This document shows, one piece after another, positions 24,901-35,030 of a stretch of 64,000 nucleotides of DNA. The position numbers and the translations under genes are program-made. The notes beneath the pieces are model-generated. The model saw nothing but the letters and a program-made list of their open reading frames with translations, ran no database searches and was not told the DNA's origin. The stretch comes from Apium graveolens (taxonomy: Eukaryota; Streptophyta; Magnoliopsida; Apiales; Apiaceae): the NCBI RefSeq assembly GCF_009905375.1, contig NC_133650.1, positions 300,017,957-300,081,956 of the forward strand. Direction: 5' to 3'. Position 1 is the stretch's first letter. Each line of letters begins with the position of its first letter.

Positions 24901-27807
24901 TCTACAAAAAATTAGCCGAAAAGAACATATCAGAATATGTAATATGATAAAGATTAAGAATATAATTGGGGGAAATTTCATGGACTTCATTTTACTGCAT
25001 TTGAAGGTCACTAGTTATATCTTGGTTGCTAAAAATTGGATATATACCAAATTTGTAAACAAAGCTAAGCATGATATGTATATCCTGATGGAAGAGATGG
25101 AGCCAGGAATAAGGGGTTGCAGGGGAGGGGAAAAATGTAACAAGTTATATATTAAAAATATACATATATATTAAATAAAGGGTTTGATGGCCCTGAGGGT
25201 GAACTTGGGTAATTACCTGAGGTTATAACAAAACAAAATACAATACAACATCAGGGTCATTTATACTCTTTATTAATAAGCGAAACCATGTATAATTTGG
25301 TGCTAAATGTACCAAAGTACCAAATTTTGGTACTTACCTGACTTGACTTCTATTCTATATCAACTTTGTTTTTAACACAACTTGACTTCTATTCTTTGTA
25401 AATTTTATTTTTTTTAGTTAGTGTTCATCCAATCGTCTTTTTAATTTATAAAATAATAATATTTTTTAAACGATTTGTAAATTATATGAAAAATTTATTA
25501 AGTTGCGTTAAATTAAGTAAAATAACTTATATTTATTTTTAATTTTAGAAAAACTACAAACTACTAACATGAATTGACTTATATTCTCTGTAAACTTTAT
25601 TTATTATAAATTATATTAAAAATTTATTAAGTTACGTTAAATTAAGTAAAATAACCTATTTTTACTTTTATTTTGAAAAACTATTAACTACAAAGTAAAC
25701 TATTAACACGAATTGACTTCTATTCTCTGTAAACTTTATTTTCTGTAGTATTATTTTAAAAATAATTAAGTAATAGCAAATGACTTTAGTAACATTTATT
25801 AACTTATAAACTGAAAATTATTGATTTAACGATCGTATTTGTTACTGTCTATCACAACATTTATATACTTTAAATTAAAAAAAATATAATTTAACAGTAA
25901 CAAATTTATGGCCTGTATTTAGATTATATTTAGTAAATTAAATTAAGTTTAATAACATCTATTTACTTGTAATTTGTAAATTAATTTTTATCGATAATTA
26001 AGTAATATTAAATAAACTATATTGAAAAGGCTAATTATAAGATAATTATCAAATTATATTAATTAATATTAAATTTTCTAAAGAACAGATATTTGGTTTA
26101 TAAGACAGAGATACAATTCGTTTCACAAAAATAAAATTAATATGTTAGATTTTTTTATATCAAGTAAAACAATGCAAAACTAGAATTATAGTGGAAAATT
26201 TCATAACCGATTCAATTCTTTTTAACTACATAACTATTTTTTGCAAGTACCAATTTAATATTTGATATTAATATATTAATTTTAATTCGTGTTTCGCACA
26301 GATTGTGAATAATTCTCTACAGATATTAATTCAATATTTTTAGTCTCGGTCCCGTGTTTCGCACGGGTTATCAACTATCTATACTAATAAGCGAAACCAT
26401 GTTTAGGTCCCAAATCTTGGTACTCACTAGAAAATTATACAATTATTTTTAAAATTTTATGTAATAAAATCTCAACCGACAAAAATTAACTTTTACTCTC
26501 TGTAAATTTTATTTTCCTTAAATTTTTATTTGTTTCTGAACATCCAAGCGTCGGTTTACTTCAAAATAATCGTATTAGTAAGTTAACATGTCATATTTAT
26601 ATAAGTAAATAATTAGGTGCATGCATAACTAGAACTATACGGTGAAATTTTAGAGTTACACTTAACTTCGATTTTTTTAACTACATATTTTGAAAGCATT
26701 TTATATATTATATTTAGATCTGTATTTTGCACGGATTATGAGTTTCAGTTTTATGCAAATAATAATGTGATACTACTGTTTTTTAATTTTGGGCCCGTGC
26801 TTCGCACGGGTTACCAACTAGTTTTTGTAAATACATCGATTTTAATACTACAAATCTGTCATTCAGAAATTTATAGCATTTTATGCTTTTATTTATAAAT
26901 TTCAATTCTATACTTCTTAGAATATCATGCTTTCTACTAAATTTATTTTTTTATATCATGCTTTCTACTAATTTATTTTTAAAAAATATATTGGAGGGCA
27001 AATATTAAATATTTCTTCGTAAATATGTTTTATCGTTATATATAAATATGGCATGGCTCAAATGAGAATTAGTATTTTCTACACAATAACACATGTATCT
27101 GTTCCGTTGAAATTTCAATAATTTTTTTCCAAATATATAAAATTTTCTCGTAATCATTTTTTATTTACTGAACACCTGTATTTTTTATTATTAAAGATGT
27201 AAAAAATCTACAAGAAGTATTCTTTGACATCTACAGAACAAGAACAAGGTGTAAGAAATCTACAGAACAAGAAGTGTAAAAGTAATCTTATTCTTATGAC
27301 TGTTTCAGAATTTTGGGTGGCACTGCTGCTTCCCACCATCTCTAAGCTCCATACCTCCCTTATGGGGAAATGTTACCTCCTATGAGAAGTTCATTTCTCA
27401 AACCATATTTAATTCTCCTTTTCAATCCTTATGTCTGATATCTGATTCAGAGTTTGCAGTAACTTGATTCAAGGTTGACATTGTAGTTGTTTTGTCTTTT
27501 ATATGTCAGTCCTGTAGTTTTATATTGGCCATTACTATACTTTCAGAAGCAATTTGGTGGACGGCATTCTGCCTCAGAATCTTTGATTGACCAAGGCCCA
27601 TATGTTAATCTGGCTGATGGAATGTTATCGGCAATTGGCAACGAGCCAGACACAGATAATATTGCAGGTGAAACAGAAGCTTCTAGTGCATCAGTTGTTA
27701 AAAACAACAAACAAGATTTGATCAATAATGAATATAAGATGCTAGATGCATCTCAATCAAGAAAAGCATCAGATCAGTTTTCTCAACAAAACAAAAAAGC
27801 ATTATGA
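6995..27807 (+). CDS. Alpha/beta-hydrolase, EMB8/ABHD1-3 family (14 exons)
   Basis: Exons read from splice sites: 6995-7257, 15193-15282, 15741-15802, 16831-16931, 18441-18530, 19344-19466, 21250-21327, 21807-21892, 22056-22104, 22889-22945, 23017-23147, 23242-23325, 24645-24714, 27547-27807. Phases match throughout and give 514 residues without a stop. A membrane segment lies near residues 29-48. Family landmarks are [11 protein letters not shown] (92-102), IPGLTSDS (162-169), NHRGLGG (192-198), nucleophile elbow GTSIG (Ser237), LDDPL (Asp362/363) and [10 protein letters not shown] (His389/392), so the Ser-Asp-His triad is intact. Relatives are membrane-anchored serine esterases or lipases; the substrate is unknown. 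Intron 11 uses a GC donor (CAG|GCAAGT). Introns 1, 3, 9 and 13 hold transposons. The ATG at 6995 is the first good start after the TATA box. The final residues are low-complexity, and an extra 3' exon is possible (see 27808). Confidence 0.9.
7404..7671 (-). repeat. Copia 3' LTR (268 bp)
   Basis: Starts TGATAAATGTTG and ends GGATTTTAACA in + orientation. It matches the right LTR once that copy's 659-bp insertion (solo LTR plus one TSD copy) is removed. The two have diverged by several substitutions and small indels, suggesting an old insertion. The adjoining purine tract (GAGTGGGG on the minus strand, around 7672-7680) marks the PPT. Confidence 0.88.
7715..11736 (-). pseudogene. Degenerate copia gag-pol
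   Basis: The minus-strand frame starts at 11736 with a gag-like N-terminus ([16 protein letters not shown]). A CX2CX4HX4C zinc knuckle ([14 protein letters not shown]) lies at about 11000-11041. The protease active-site region reads FDSACCNHM (10755 downward), with DSG altered to DSA. Integrase has [16 protein letters not shown] and [11 protein letters not shown] (9811-10248). RT has [16 protein letters not shown] near 8800. RNase H includes AESEYRAL and [10 protein letters not shown] (7715-8185). At least five stops or frameshifts separate these pieces, so no functional polyprotein is made. Confidence 0.88.
12379..12390 (-). other. Primer-binding site of the copia element
   Basis: On the minus strand this reads TGGTATCAGAGC, directly next to the LTR end. 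This is the sequence complementary to the 3' end of initiator methionine tRNA that most plant copia elements use to prime minus-strand DNA synthesis. Confidence 0.88.
12391..13327 (-). repeat. Copia 5' LTR interrupted by a solo LTR
   Basis: LTR halves at 12391-12433 and 13088-13327 together give about 278 bp once the inserted solo LTR and one copy of its duplicated target are removed. The outer end is TTTTAACA followed by the element's GCTTT target duplication. It pairs with the LTR at 7404-7671. Confidence 0.87.
12434..13087 (+). mobile_element. Nested solo LTR (654 bp) inside the copia LTR
   Basis: It begins CGTTAG (expected TGTTAG) and ends CTAACA, and is flanked by CTAGC (12429-12433) and CTGGC (13088-13092), a 5-bp duplication with one mutation. 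A TATA box (CCTATAAATT, about 12568-12577) points to + orientation. No internal region remains, so it is the recombination product of a longer LTR element inserted after the host copia. Confidence 0.82.
13333..15192. other. Remainder of intron 1
   Basis: AT-rich intron sequence between the copia target duplication and exon 2. A possible Stowaway-like end (CTCCATCCCAGTAG) occurs near 14250, but I could not find its partner. The 74-codon frame at 14391 has no protein features. Confidence 0.5.
15420..15617. repeat. Tandem duplication of a 99-bp unit in intron 2
   Basis: Two adjacent copies, 15420-15518 and 15519-15617, both start AACTTTACAT and end near TTGCACATGTT. They differ at roughly ten positions, so the duplication is not recent. 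It lies within intron 2 of the hydrolase gene. Confidence 0.8.
15933..16404. mobile_element. hAT-type MITE in intron 3
   Basis: Starts CAGTGTTGTAAAAAGCGC and ends GCGCTTTTTACAACACCA. The flanks GTACAGAC and GTATGGAC agree at six of eight positions, consistent with a decayed 8-bp target duplication. The interior is rich in TTAAGCGG-type sequence. An opposite-strand relative lies at 55465-55963. It has no coding capacity. Confidence 0.8.
22110..22240. repeat. Short tandem duplication in intron 9
   Basis: A unit of about 60 bp containing GTACACTTGAATAACTAGGT occurs twice in succession, just after exon 9. Copies differ by a few bases. A simple intronic duplication. Confidence 0.65.
22278..22620. 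mobile_element. Inverted-repeat-bounded element in intron 9
   Basis: The left end CTCCTAACACCCTGGG and the right end CTTAGGGTTTTAGGAG are inverted repeats of about 26 bases with a few mismatches. The 343-bp segment is probably a MITE or fold-back element. I could not see a clear target duplication. The right end is followed by a second copy of about 36 bases (to about 22680), a small tandem duplication. Confidence 0.5.
25267..26377 (+). mobile_element. Helitron in intron 13
   Basis: Starts TCTTTATTAATAAGCGAAACCATG-like, the same 5' family sequence as the next element. It ends with the hairpin CCCGTGTTTCGCACGGG (26351-26367) followed by TTATCAACTA. The terminal G of CTAG is missing where the second Helitron begins. 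No Rep/helicase gene is present, so it is non-autonomous. Boundaries are inferred from end signatures. Confidence 0.6.
26378..26821 (+). mobile_element. Second, adjacent Helitron in intron 13
   Basis: Begins TCTATACTAATAAGCG directly after an A and ends with hairpin CCCGTGCTTCGCACGGG (26794-26810), TTACCAA and CTAG (26818-26821) before T. This fits the Helitron rule of insertion between A and T without target duplication. The 444-bp element has no genes. Confidence 0.7.
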
Positions 27808-28337
27808 TACCATGCTACCTTGATGGGATTTCTGCATGGTTATTTTAGGTATGTTCTTAACATTACTTGCTTGTACACTATTAGTATAATGTTAAATTGT
27901 AGTATATGGAATATAGTTCAAAATCTGTGATCATTAACGTCAGATCTTGATCATTATTTGTTGTAAATTAAATTAATGAAGTTTATAGATAACAAATTTT
28001 GTATTGAAATAATCAAAAGTTTGATAATAACCTATTGGGGTTCAATGATCGCTGGTTTGCAGAATAATTCATACAAGGCAGGAGGCTTGCTTTCTTTGCA
28101 ATCAAATCATGCCAACATTTGTGTCTGACTCGTTTAAACTATCAAATTTGTTTGAAAGCTTTTGACTGTCAGCAGTTTGATGATCAGAGCAGTAATAATA
28201 TGCAAAAATCGATTTCATACAATGCAGAGGATCCGGACACTAATTTTTTAGATTTAGTAAAGGCAATCCCCAGCCTCTGGAGTTTTAAACCCAAAATACG
28301 GCTGATATGGATCTTACTCTGTATTAGCTTCTTGTAG
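27808..28337 (+). other. 3' region of the hydrolase gene with a possible extra exon
   Basis: After the TGA at 27805 the same frame stays open for 13 codons to a donor (TTTTAG|GTATGT, 27848/27849). A pyrimidine-flanked AG at 28061-28062 could be the acceptor. Joined there, the frame continues about 35 codons. A different frame of that exon stays open to 28337, ending in a hydrophobic tail. Either the transcript has a 3' UTR intron, or the TGA is a recent stop that truncates a longer protein. Transcript data would decide. Confidence 0.35.
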
Positions 28338-28731
28338 ATTCAAATATGATTTTGGGTTAATTTGGACAATAGGAACCAGTAGAACACAGTTCGTTTCACT
28401 GCATCATCCGAAGCATTACAAGATTATGTATTGCAAGACAGTGGAATATGTTATTAAGAACTCTCATTTGATAGTATTTTGCATTGTTTGCTTATTTTAA
28501 ATTTTGACTTTCATACTCATAGTCTTACCAGCAAGGGCACCTCCCTTAGTCCAATGTATTTTTGCAAGTGACTTTTGGTAATATTTCAGATATATATGAT
28601 TCTCAGACAAAGTGGTTCTCTGGTGTTTATGTTTATAAGCGATACATGCTCAGAATCAATGCATATGGATGGAATAGGACAACATTCATCATCAGTATAG
28701 CATGTATTGTACAATTCTCAGGTATAGTAGC

Positions 28732-29236
28732 CAGGGCTGTCAAATTCGTCCGAAAAATCCGCATCCGTATCCGAGAAAAAGCGGATATTATCCGTATCCG
28801 AGAAAAAACGGCTATTAGTATCCGAATTCGGGATATTCGAATCTGAAACTAAATACATATATGATATTTAAATTATATAAATATATAATTATATATAATT
28901 TAAATTTATTTTTTTAGATTATAGTGTGTGTAAATGTTTAAATAATACGTTAATACAAATTTTATATAATTGTACACATACTTTATACATATATAAATAT
29001 ATTATTTGTATTTAATCGTAGAAAATGTTCTATAATCATCGTCAAAACGGTAGGGGAACAAAAAAATTCAAAAAATCCGATATTTGTCCGAAATATCCGC
29101 ATTCGTATCCGAGAAAAAACGAATATTATCCGTATCCGAAATAAAGCGGATATTATCCGTATTCGAATATGATTATTGCAGAAGCGGATACGGATATAAG
29201 CATATTTGTATCCGAATTATCCGTTTGACAGTACTA
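28732..29236. mobile_element. hAT-type MITE with ATCCG-rich interior
   Basis: Starts CAGGGCTGTCAAA and ends TTTGACAGTACTA. The flanks ATAGTAGC (28724-28731) and TTAGTAAC (29237-29244) agree at six of eight bases, consistent with an old 8-bp duplication. The interior is built from repeated CCGTATCCGAGAAAA-like units. The 94-codon frame across its left edge (28562-28846) is an artefact of these repeats. Confidence 0.78.
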
Positions 29237-29329
29237 TTAGTAACATTATTCTTTTAATTCTAGTTATATGGATGGAATCGGACAACATTCATCACAAGTA
29301 TAGCATGTATTGTATTCTTTTAATTCTAG

Positions 29330-29408
29330 TGAAGATGCACTTCTAGATTTGCCGTGGACACCTTTTAGGAGCTTGGAATTCATTGGTGAGAACTCGAAGG
29401 GGTTCCAG
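29330..29408 (+). other. Exon-like fragment, gene unknown
   Basis: An acceptor-like TTAATTCTAG precedes, and a donor CCAG|GTACTT follows, a 79-bp stretch whose reading frame gives a protein-like sequence including DLPWTPFRSLEFIGENS. I do not recognise it and found no partner exons. It might belong to an alternative 3' form of the hydrolase gene, an alternative first exon of the NOI gene, or a captured fragment. Confidence 0.25.
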
Positions 29409-30038
29409 GTACTTTAGTTACTCGCTAGGATAATTAGCTTTTTGGAAGAATAAAAATACAAACTTATGAGGACTAAAATGAAACTATCCACAAATATAAG
29501 GAGGCGGCGCAAAATATAACTTTTGAGAAAGTTAAAAAGAAAAGCCAAACGTCTGCAAAGTTTCATAAAGTTTTAAAGTCACAATTCACAACAGCCAGCA
29601 TTACTCGGATGTGAAGGTGAAGGCCAGCTATGAGAAGAGTTGGGCCAGGTTTTTATACTATTAACGGATAAATTTTGTAATTTCGAAAAAATTTGTTCAT
29701 TTTCTGAGAAAAAAAGGAATTTGTGAATTTCGCATGTATTATGTTATTGGATTAATAAAGTAGAATAGTACTTAAATATAATTATATGAAATCAGCTTGG
29801 GTGCCGATAGTAGTAGCCCAGTCATTAATTGGTTATAAACGAGAAATGAATATAAAAAATATCTCTTGAAATCTAAAATCAATATTTTACGGAATATATA
29901 AGGAACTTGCTGTAATTATATAACTAAATTTGGTAATCACCAAATTGTTACTGCTAAGTACTACCTTATATATTTGTTCTCTTCTTCGTGTTTAGTTTAG
30001 CTTCGCTGTCATCTCTCTGTACCCTTTCTTACAGGCAA

Positions 30039-30048
30039 CTATATAATA
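30039..30048 (+). promoter_or_regulatory. Probable TATA box of the NOI gene
   Basis: CTATATAATA lies about 130 bases before the proposed start codon at 30171, with a pyrimidine-rich leader in between. The position fits; nothing else confirms it. Confidence 0.4.
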
Positions 30049-30170
30049 CTCACCAAACACTCGTATTCATAACGTATCGTATCCATCTGGGCTTGTTCTA
30101 AAAATCAGCTTTTGACACCACCGGTAGAATCACATCTTCCACTTGAACAATACCTATCTCTAGCTCCTCT

Positions 30171-30196
30171 ATGGAAGATCGCAAAGATGTAATACC

Positions 30197-30254
<58 letters not shown>

Positions 30255-32396
30255 CCTCTCTCTCTCTCCCTCCCTCTCCCTCTCTCTCGTTCTCTCCCTC
30301 GCAAAGATGTCATCTTGATTTGATTTCATAACCCTACAATATTTAAGGGTAATGCATAATTTGCTAAACATTTATATGTTGTTAAATATGTCCCTTATTT
30401 TTGCTTATAAATTTTGGATGTTTACGAAACTTAGGGTATACAGATGATATGTAGTATTGTAAAAGCCTCATATATTCAAGAATTTAGCTAATCGATTTGA
30501 TCCCCAATTTATAGTAATTCTGTTTTGTTTTAGAAAAATGAACCTTGGTTATCTGTGCCACAATTTGGGGACTGGGACTTAAAAGGACAAGTACCAGACT
30601 ACTCTGTGGATTTCTCCAAGATTAGAGAAATGAGGAAGCAAAACAAGAGAGATGTTTCGAGAGCCAGTCTTGGAAACGAAGAAGAGCTCGTATCCTCAAC
30701 AACCACCAAACCAAGCACAGGGCAACCTATTCATCAGAGTTACACTCAGGACCACTCTCCAACTGTAAGAAATTTTTGTTTGTTCTATTTCCATATTATG
30801 CTTGTTAATGATATATTAGTTATGGTTCATTGGTGATGACTAACAAATTTTCGGTTTACTTCAATGCTACCACTACTCTCTTTAAAATAGGTAGAGATTT
30901 ATGAATGTGGTAGTTCCTAGATATCAATTGGGAAGGGGGATGGTAAGATCGTCTAATGGACTCGCACTAAGTTTATATAATATCGTACGAAGCGTTACTG
31001 GCCACTAGGGACACTGCTTGCGGCAGTGAGGTGGGGTCATTAAGGGAATGTTGTAAGACGGCACAATGGGGTTGAACTTTGAAGTGTCCTTGTAATTGTT
31101 AATACCACATCTAGTGGGGAATTCAATTTCTGCCCGATATAAATTCATACATATATGGTTGAACTTGATGTTGCCTGCTTGGACGGTTAAGGTCGATATT
31201 TAAAATGCAATGAGTGGTTCCATCAACTTCTAGCAGTTTCTTGATTTTATGCTTTAATATGTTTAATAAAATCTTGAGTATGGAGATAACACGGATGTGT
31301 TTTGTGATGCTCTTTTTCTGATAAATCTTGGTACAGATGGAATATTACAGCAGACAGTTCCCCATGTGCTTTATTATAGTTTATGATAGAATCTTCAATT
31401 GATAATTCATATTGTTTGTGAGCTATGCCTAATCTGCAAAAAGAACAACGGTGATTAAACTAGTATTATGAAGCCATATTGTACCTTAAGTAACTGAGTA
31501 TGCACTATGTTACCCGTAGATTAAAATCATGAAATATCTGAAGAACAATTGCAGACATGGGGGCTGCGTCATCTAAATATATTTACTAATATTTAATAAT
31601 AGATGAATATGTTGAGGTTCCTTTTAAAAATTTTCAATTGCACAAATTTCTTACATCAGTCCAATTTCTAGTTAGGTCCAGAAGATTAAACTTTAAATAT
31701 TTCTGTTTATAGCCTAATCCTGTTGTTGCTGCATATATTGTAGTCTGATCTGTTGTTTTGATATTTTTGTGACAGTTGCACAACCAGGTCTGTAATTAAG
31801 GGGGACTCAACTTGACTTATAAGTATATTACACCAAAACATTTTGAATAAACTAATTATAGAACTAGATAAAAACACACATTGCGTGTCAAGGTTCTACA
31901 CACAACCTGTTGAATCAAAGGTTAAGTGTAGAGAAACCCAAAATTCATAATTTGTAATACTATTCAAGTCCAGTCAAATTGACTGAATAAATCTGATCGG
32001 TTCATTGGCAACAACTTGCATGATATGCATCTAGAAAGGGTGCTACTGATCAAAATAAGAAGTTACTCTAATACAACAATTAGATCTCATGCGATTTTGT
32101 TCTAAGCTTTAAAACGAAGTTACTTTGTTCTTAAATTTATGAACGCCTATATATGGACAACAAACTTTTACCTCTTCTTTAATGTCATATTCCTATCATG
32201 TTATTCAAGATGCTTATTTTTTTCCCTTTCCCCCTCAATAATTTAGTTGTTACTTGTTGTGTATGCGTTAATATCTTTTTCTTTCCTTTCACTGTCAAAC
32301 ATATGATATTTATTCAGTACATGTCTTTCATCCCCCCCCCCCTTGCAGATGAGGAAGGGCATATTCAGCTACTTCAACTGTTGTGTGAAAGCATGA
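30171..32396 (+). CDS. RIN4/NOI-domain protein (3 exons, 98 aa)
   Basis: Exons 30171-30188, 30534-30764 and 32349-32396 join in phase to 98 residues. The NOI signature is clear: VPQFGDWD (residues 14-21), then PDYSVDFSKIREMRK (27-41). In RIN4 the matching VPxFGxW site is where the bacterial protease AvrRpt2 cuts. The last exon encodes KGIFSYFNCCVKA, and Cys94-Cys95 next to hydrophobic residues would suit membrane anchoring by acylation. NOI proteins are short, membrane-associated and linked to immune signalling or vesicle traffic; the function here is inferred from family only. Exon 1 is very short (six codons) with a weak donor (GAT|GTAATA), so the start is the least certain part. Intron 2 ends in a C-run before TTGCAG. 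Confidence 0.82.
30199..30297. repeat. (CT)n microsatellite in NOI intron 1
   Basis: About 100 bases of CT repeats with occasional CC and GT interruptions. The 12-mer TCGCAAAGATGT occurs on both sides (30179-30190 and 30299-30310), the first copy spanning the exon 1 donor. Minus-strand open frames here encode only Arg-Glu repeats and are not genes. Confidence 0.9.
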
Positions 32397-33340
32397 CAGA
32401 TATATTGAAGAGCAAGTTTTATAATGTTTTTGAACTTCTGTGAGATGAACTTCAGCTATTCAGGGACTTTGGTCTATTAGCTACTTTTCGGTGTTAATAT
32501 AGGTATGTTAATGTACTAGAAGAAACTTTGTATGTGACATTCATCACTAACTTGTTCAGATTCTTTTCCCCGAAGTTCTGAAGTTTCAGTTTCTGCATAT
32601 ATGTTAAAGGTTCATACGAGCCCACTTAGTTTTCTATTTTTATTTTTTTTTAATAATTGAATACACAGACCTAACATGTCTGTGATCAGGTTTGAACCCC
32701 TGCCTCCCCGTTAAGGGAACAAGGAAGATATGTTAATGTAGTTGAACACAAAATGAAATAATATAACGTAGAAGGTCGTCTGATATACTCTTACAGTAGC
32801 AAAGTTCAATGCAAATAATCATAGCTGTAATATGGCCAAAAAGAATGAACTTTGAAGTTGAAATAGAACTTGCATTGGCATGCTAGTTGTTAAGTGTAAC
32901 AAAATATATGCATATATAGTAGTAATGCATATGGTAATTTTAAAGGGTAGATTGTGAGACTTTATATATATATATATATATATACTCGTAACAGTTATGA
33001 AAGCTTTCGTATCGAATAAGGCTAAATAAACTTGAGTAAAGTTAGATACGAATTCTTGTAATGTTTTGGTTCATATATGAATTGGAGAACGCCTTAGTCC
33101 ATCTCCAATTATTTTTCTATTTTGAAGCCAGCTTTATCTTCATTTTTACATCCTTTTCTTTACATATCATTATTTCATTTTCAAACATTTTTTTCTAAAA
33201 TTTTACTTCAATCATTAACATTCCTCCGACACAACAACATAAAAATATACTAATATAAGATGGATAGAGATAGAGAGATAGTACATCTGTACATGTGATG
33301 TAAGGAAGGTGTTTAAAAACTAATATCTTCGACCGGATAT
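32397..33340. other. Intergenic DNA with a SINE-like remnant
   Basis: Non-coding. At about 32640-32730 the minus strand has a B-box-like GGTTCAAACC followed by an A-rich tail, as in tRNA-derived SINEs, but I see no A box, so it is at best a fragment. A (TA)n run lies near 32965. Confidence 0.4.
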
Positions 33341-33521
33341 AAGGGGCGTTTATTTCATGATTAATGAGTGCGTTTAACAGTAATTGTAAACTCAATCCCA
33401 TCCCATGTATTTTTTTTTAGTAATTTGGTGATAGAGAATGGGAAATTAATTCCTATTAAATTGATAAATCATTCCCTACTTACTCGTTGGGATATCATGT
33501 CATTTATGTACCCCTCACATT
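33340..33521. mobile_element. Left half of a MITE split by the gypsy element
   Basis: A sequence beginning AGGGGCGTTTATTTC resembles the inverted end AGGGATGTGTTTGG found just beyond the right LTR (42115-42170). The gypsy element appears to have inserted into this older MITE. The ends match only loosely, so this is tentative. Confidence 0.35.
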
Positions 33522-34764
33522 TGGTTATATCCAAAATTTGCCACTGGGTCATGTCGGGTCAGGAACGGGTCAATTGGAATAAAATCGGAGCAAGAGGATG
33601 AAGAATAGAGTCGTGGACTGCAATGTACCAAGGTATGACGCGCGCTCTGTACATAGGACGCGTCCAACCTGTAGTGGATTGTGTGAATTGAATCATTTGA
33701 AGCCAAGGTTGCCATGACAAGGTAACTAGGACGCGCCTGGGGCTCAGGGCGCGCCTTGTATGAGTAAAATTGATAAGATGGGTTATCCACGTGTTAAGGT
33801 TGCAATGCAAGGGAATTGTGTGCATTCCACACATAGAGGACACGTCCTGTCTTTGGGAGATGCATACTATTGAACAAGTTGGGCTTGTCCTCATTTAGGA
33901 CAAGGCAAGCAGGGACATCTTGAGGACAAGGCAAGCATGGAAAGGAGAATAGAGATTTTTTTTACTAACGTATTTGTTGCAGGTACTCTTGGAAGAATTC
34001 CCTCCTTGAGACGGTCAAAGAGGGGGATGTCCGTGAAAAGCTAGAAGGCCTCCAGGGGTATGTCTGATGACTGAAGTCTGATGACTGAAGGCCTCCTCCT
34101 GTATTCAACGGGTGTCCTCGTTGGGGATGCGGGGTTAACTCTGATGTGTGTTTTGGGAACTCTGTTCTTGTATTCAACGGGTGTCCTCGTTGGAGAACTT
34201 TGGAGTCATCCTGCACTTTGCACCCAAGAGCTTGGGATCACCTGTCCTATTATCTGGTGGGTTATCCTTATTCGGGGGACAGGGACGCATCCGGCATTTG
34301 GGGTGAACCGTGGCTATACCTGCGTCCGTAAATCAAGGGAGATAGCTGTAGCGGAGTGTTATCCTTGCGCAGGAGATGCATTATCCGTGAAGTCCTACGA
34401 TTACGGACGAGCCTTGGACCTTCGCGGTTGGGCCTCATAGTTGGACATTCCTAAAGCTAGCGGAAGATGAATTCTGGAAGGGCTTCTACCGGGCCTAGGA
34501 ATAAGAAGCCTAAGCCCATTAGATTTCTTGTTCCCCAAGCACTACGTCAGACTTGATCCCTATATAAAGGGTACGTAGACACATTAAGAGGGGTAAGAAG
34601 TTAAGAGCTGAAAAGGAGCCACCACTTGCCCTAATCAATCTTAGCCACCAATTAACATATAACCACCACACACCGCTTGATTTTCCGGCGAAAAACCGTA
34701 GTCACGGATCTTGATTTCGGCGAGAAATCTCAAAATTTGTTGTTACCAGATTCCTCCGTCAACA
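33522..34764 (+). repeat. Gypsy 5' LTR (1243 bp)
   Basis: Starts TGGTTATATCC and ends CCGTCAACA. It contains a TATA box (CCCTATATAAAGG, about 34558) preceded by TACGTCA, a TGACG-type element. Inside, TATTCAACGGGTGTCCTCGT occurs twice (34099 and 34170). A 15-bp TGATGACTGAAG duplication at about 34066-34090 is absent from the 3' LTR. It matches the right LTR closely, with scattered, mostly transition differences. Confidence 0.9.
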
Positions 34765-34767
34765 AAT

Positions 34768-34784
34768 TGGCGCTAGAAGGAGGG
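34768..34784 (+). other. Gypsy primer-binding site
   Basis: TGGCGCTAGAAGGAGGG begins three bases after the LTR end. This is the type of sequence seen after the 5' LTR of plant Tat/Athila elements, where a tRNA 3' end primes reverse transcription. Confidence 0.8.
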
Positions 34785-34818
34785 TGCTGATTAAGATCAT
34801 AGTCTTGGGAGGAAAATA

Positions 34819-35030
34819 TGTCTTACAATAATGATGGAAGTTTTTACGATGGAAGTGATAGCAGTGGGCGAGGGAGGCTACACTCGTCATGAACCCTACG
34901 TGCCCAGAAACATAGCGGATCCTCCGCGAGCTCCAGATGTGGGAGGAACGCCATCAGTTCTCATCAGCAACGCTGATATCTTGGAGCAGTTGTATCGCAT
35001 AGGGATACTCTGAACAACTTCAACTCAAGG
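34819..35030 (+). pseudogene. Frameshifted N-terminus of the gypsy gag-like ORF
   Basis: An ATG at 34819 opens MSYNNDGSFYDGSDS, but the frame then stops. A second frame carries GGYTRHEPYVPR and a third, from about 35010, runs into the long ORF at 35031. At least two single-base shifts therefore separate the natural start from the rest of the ORF. Confidence 0.6.

Noticed and set aside
28562..28846. 94-codon + frame ending in Ile-Arg repeats
   Set aside because: It runs into the ATCCG repeats of an hAT MITE; chance open frame.
30098..30371. Two overlapping minus-strand frames of 71 and 88 codons
   Set aside because: They encode Arg-Glu repeats read from the CT microsatellite; no real protein.
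32640..32730. Possible tRNA gene on the minus strand
   Set aside because: Only a B-box-like GGTTCAAACC and an A-rich tail are present; acceptor and D arms are absent.
33515..33894. Minus-strand frames of 91 and 111 codons, repeated at 40808-41259
   Set aside because: They lie wholly within the two LTRs, and their duplication reflects LTR identity, not two genes.
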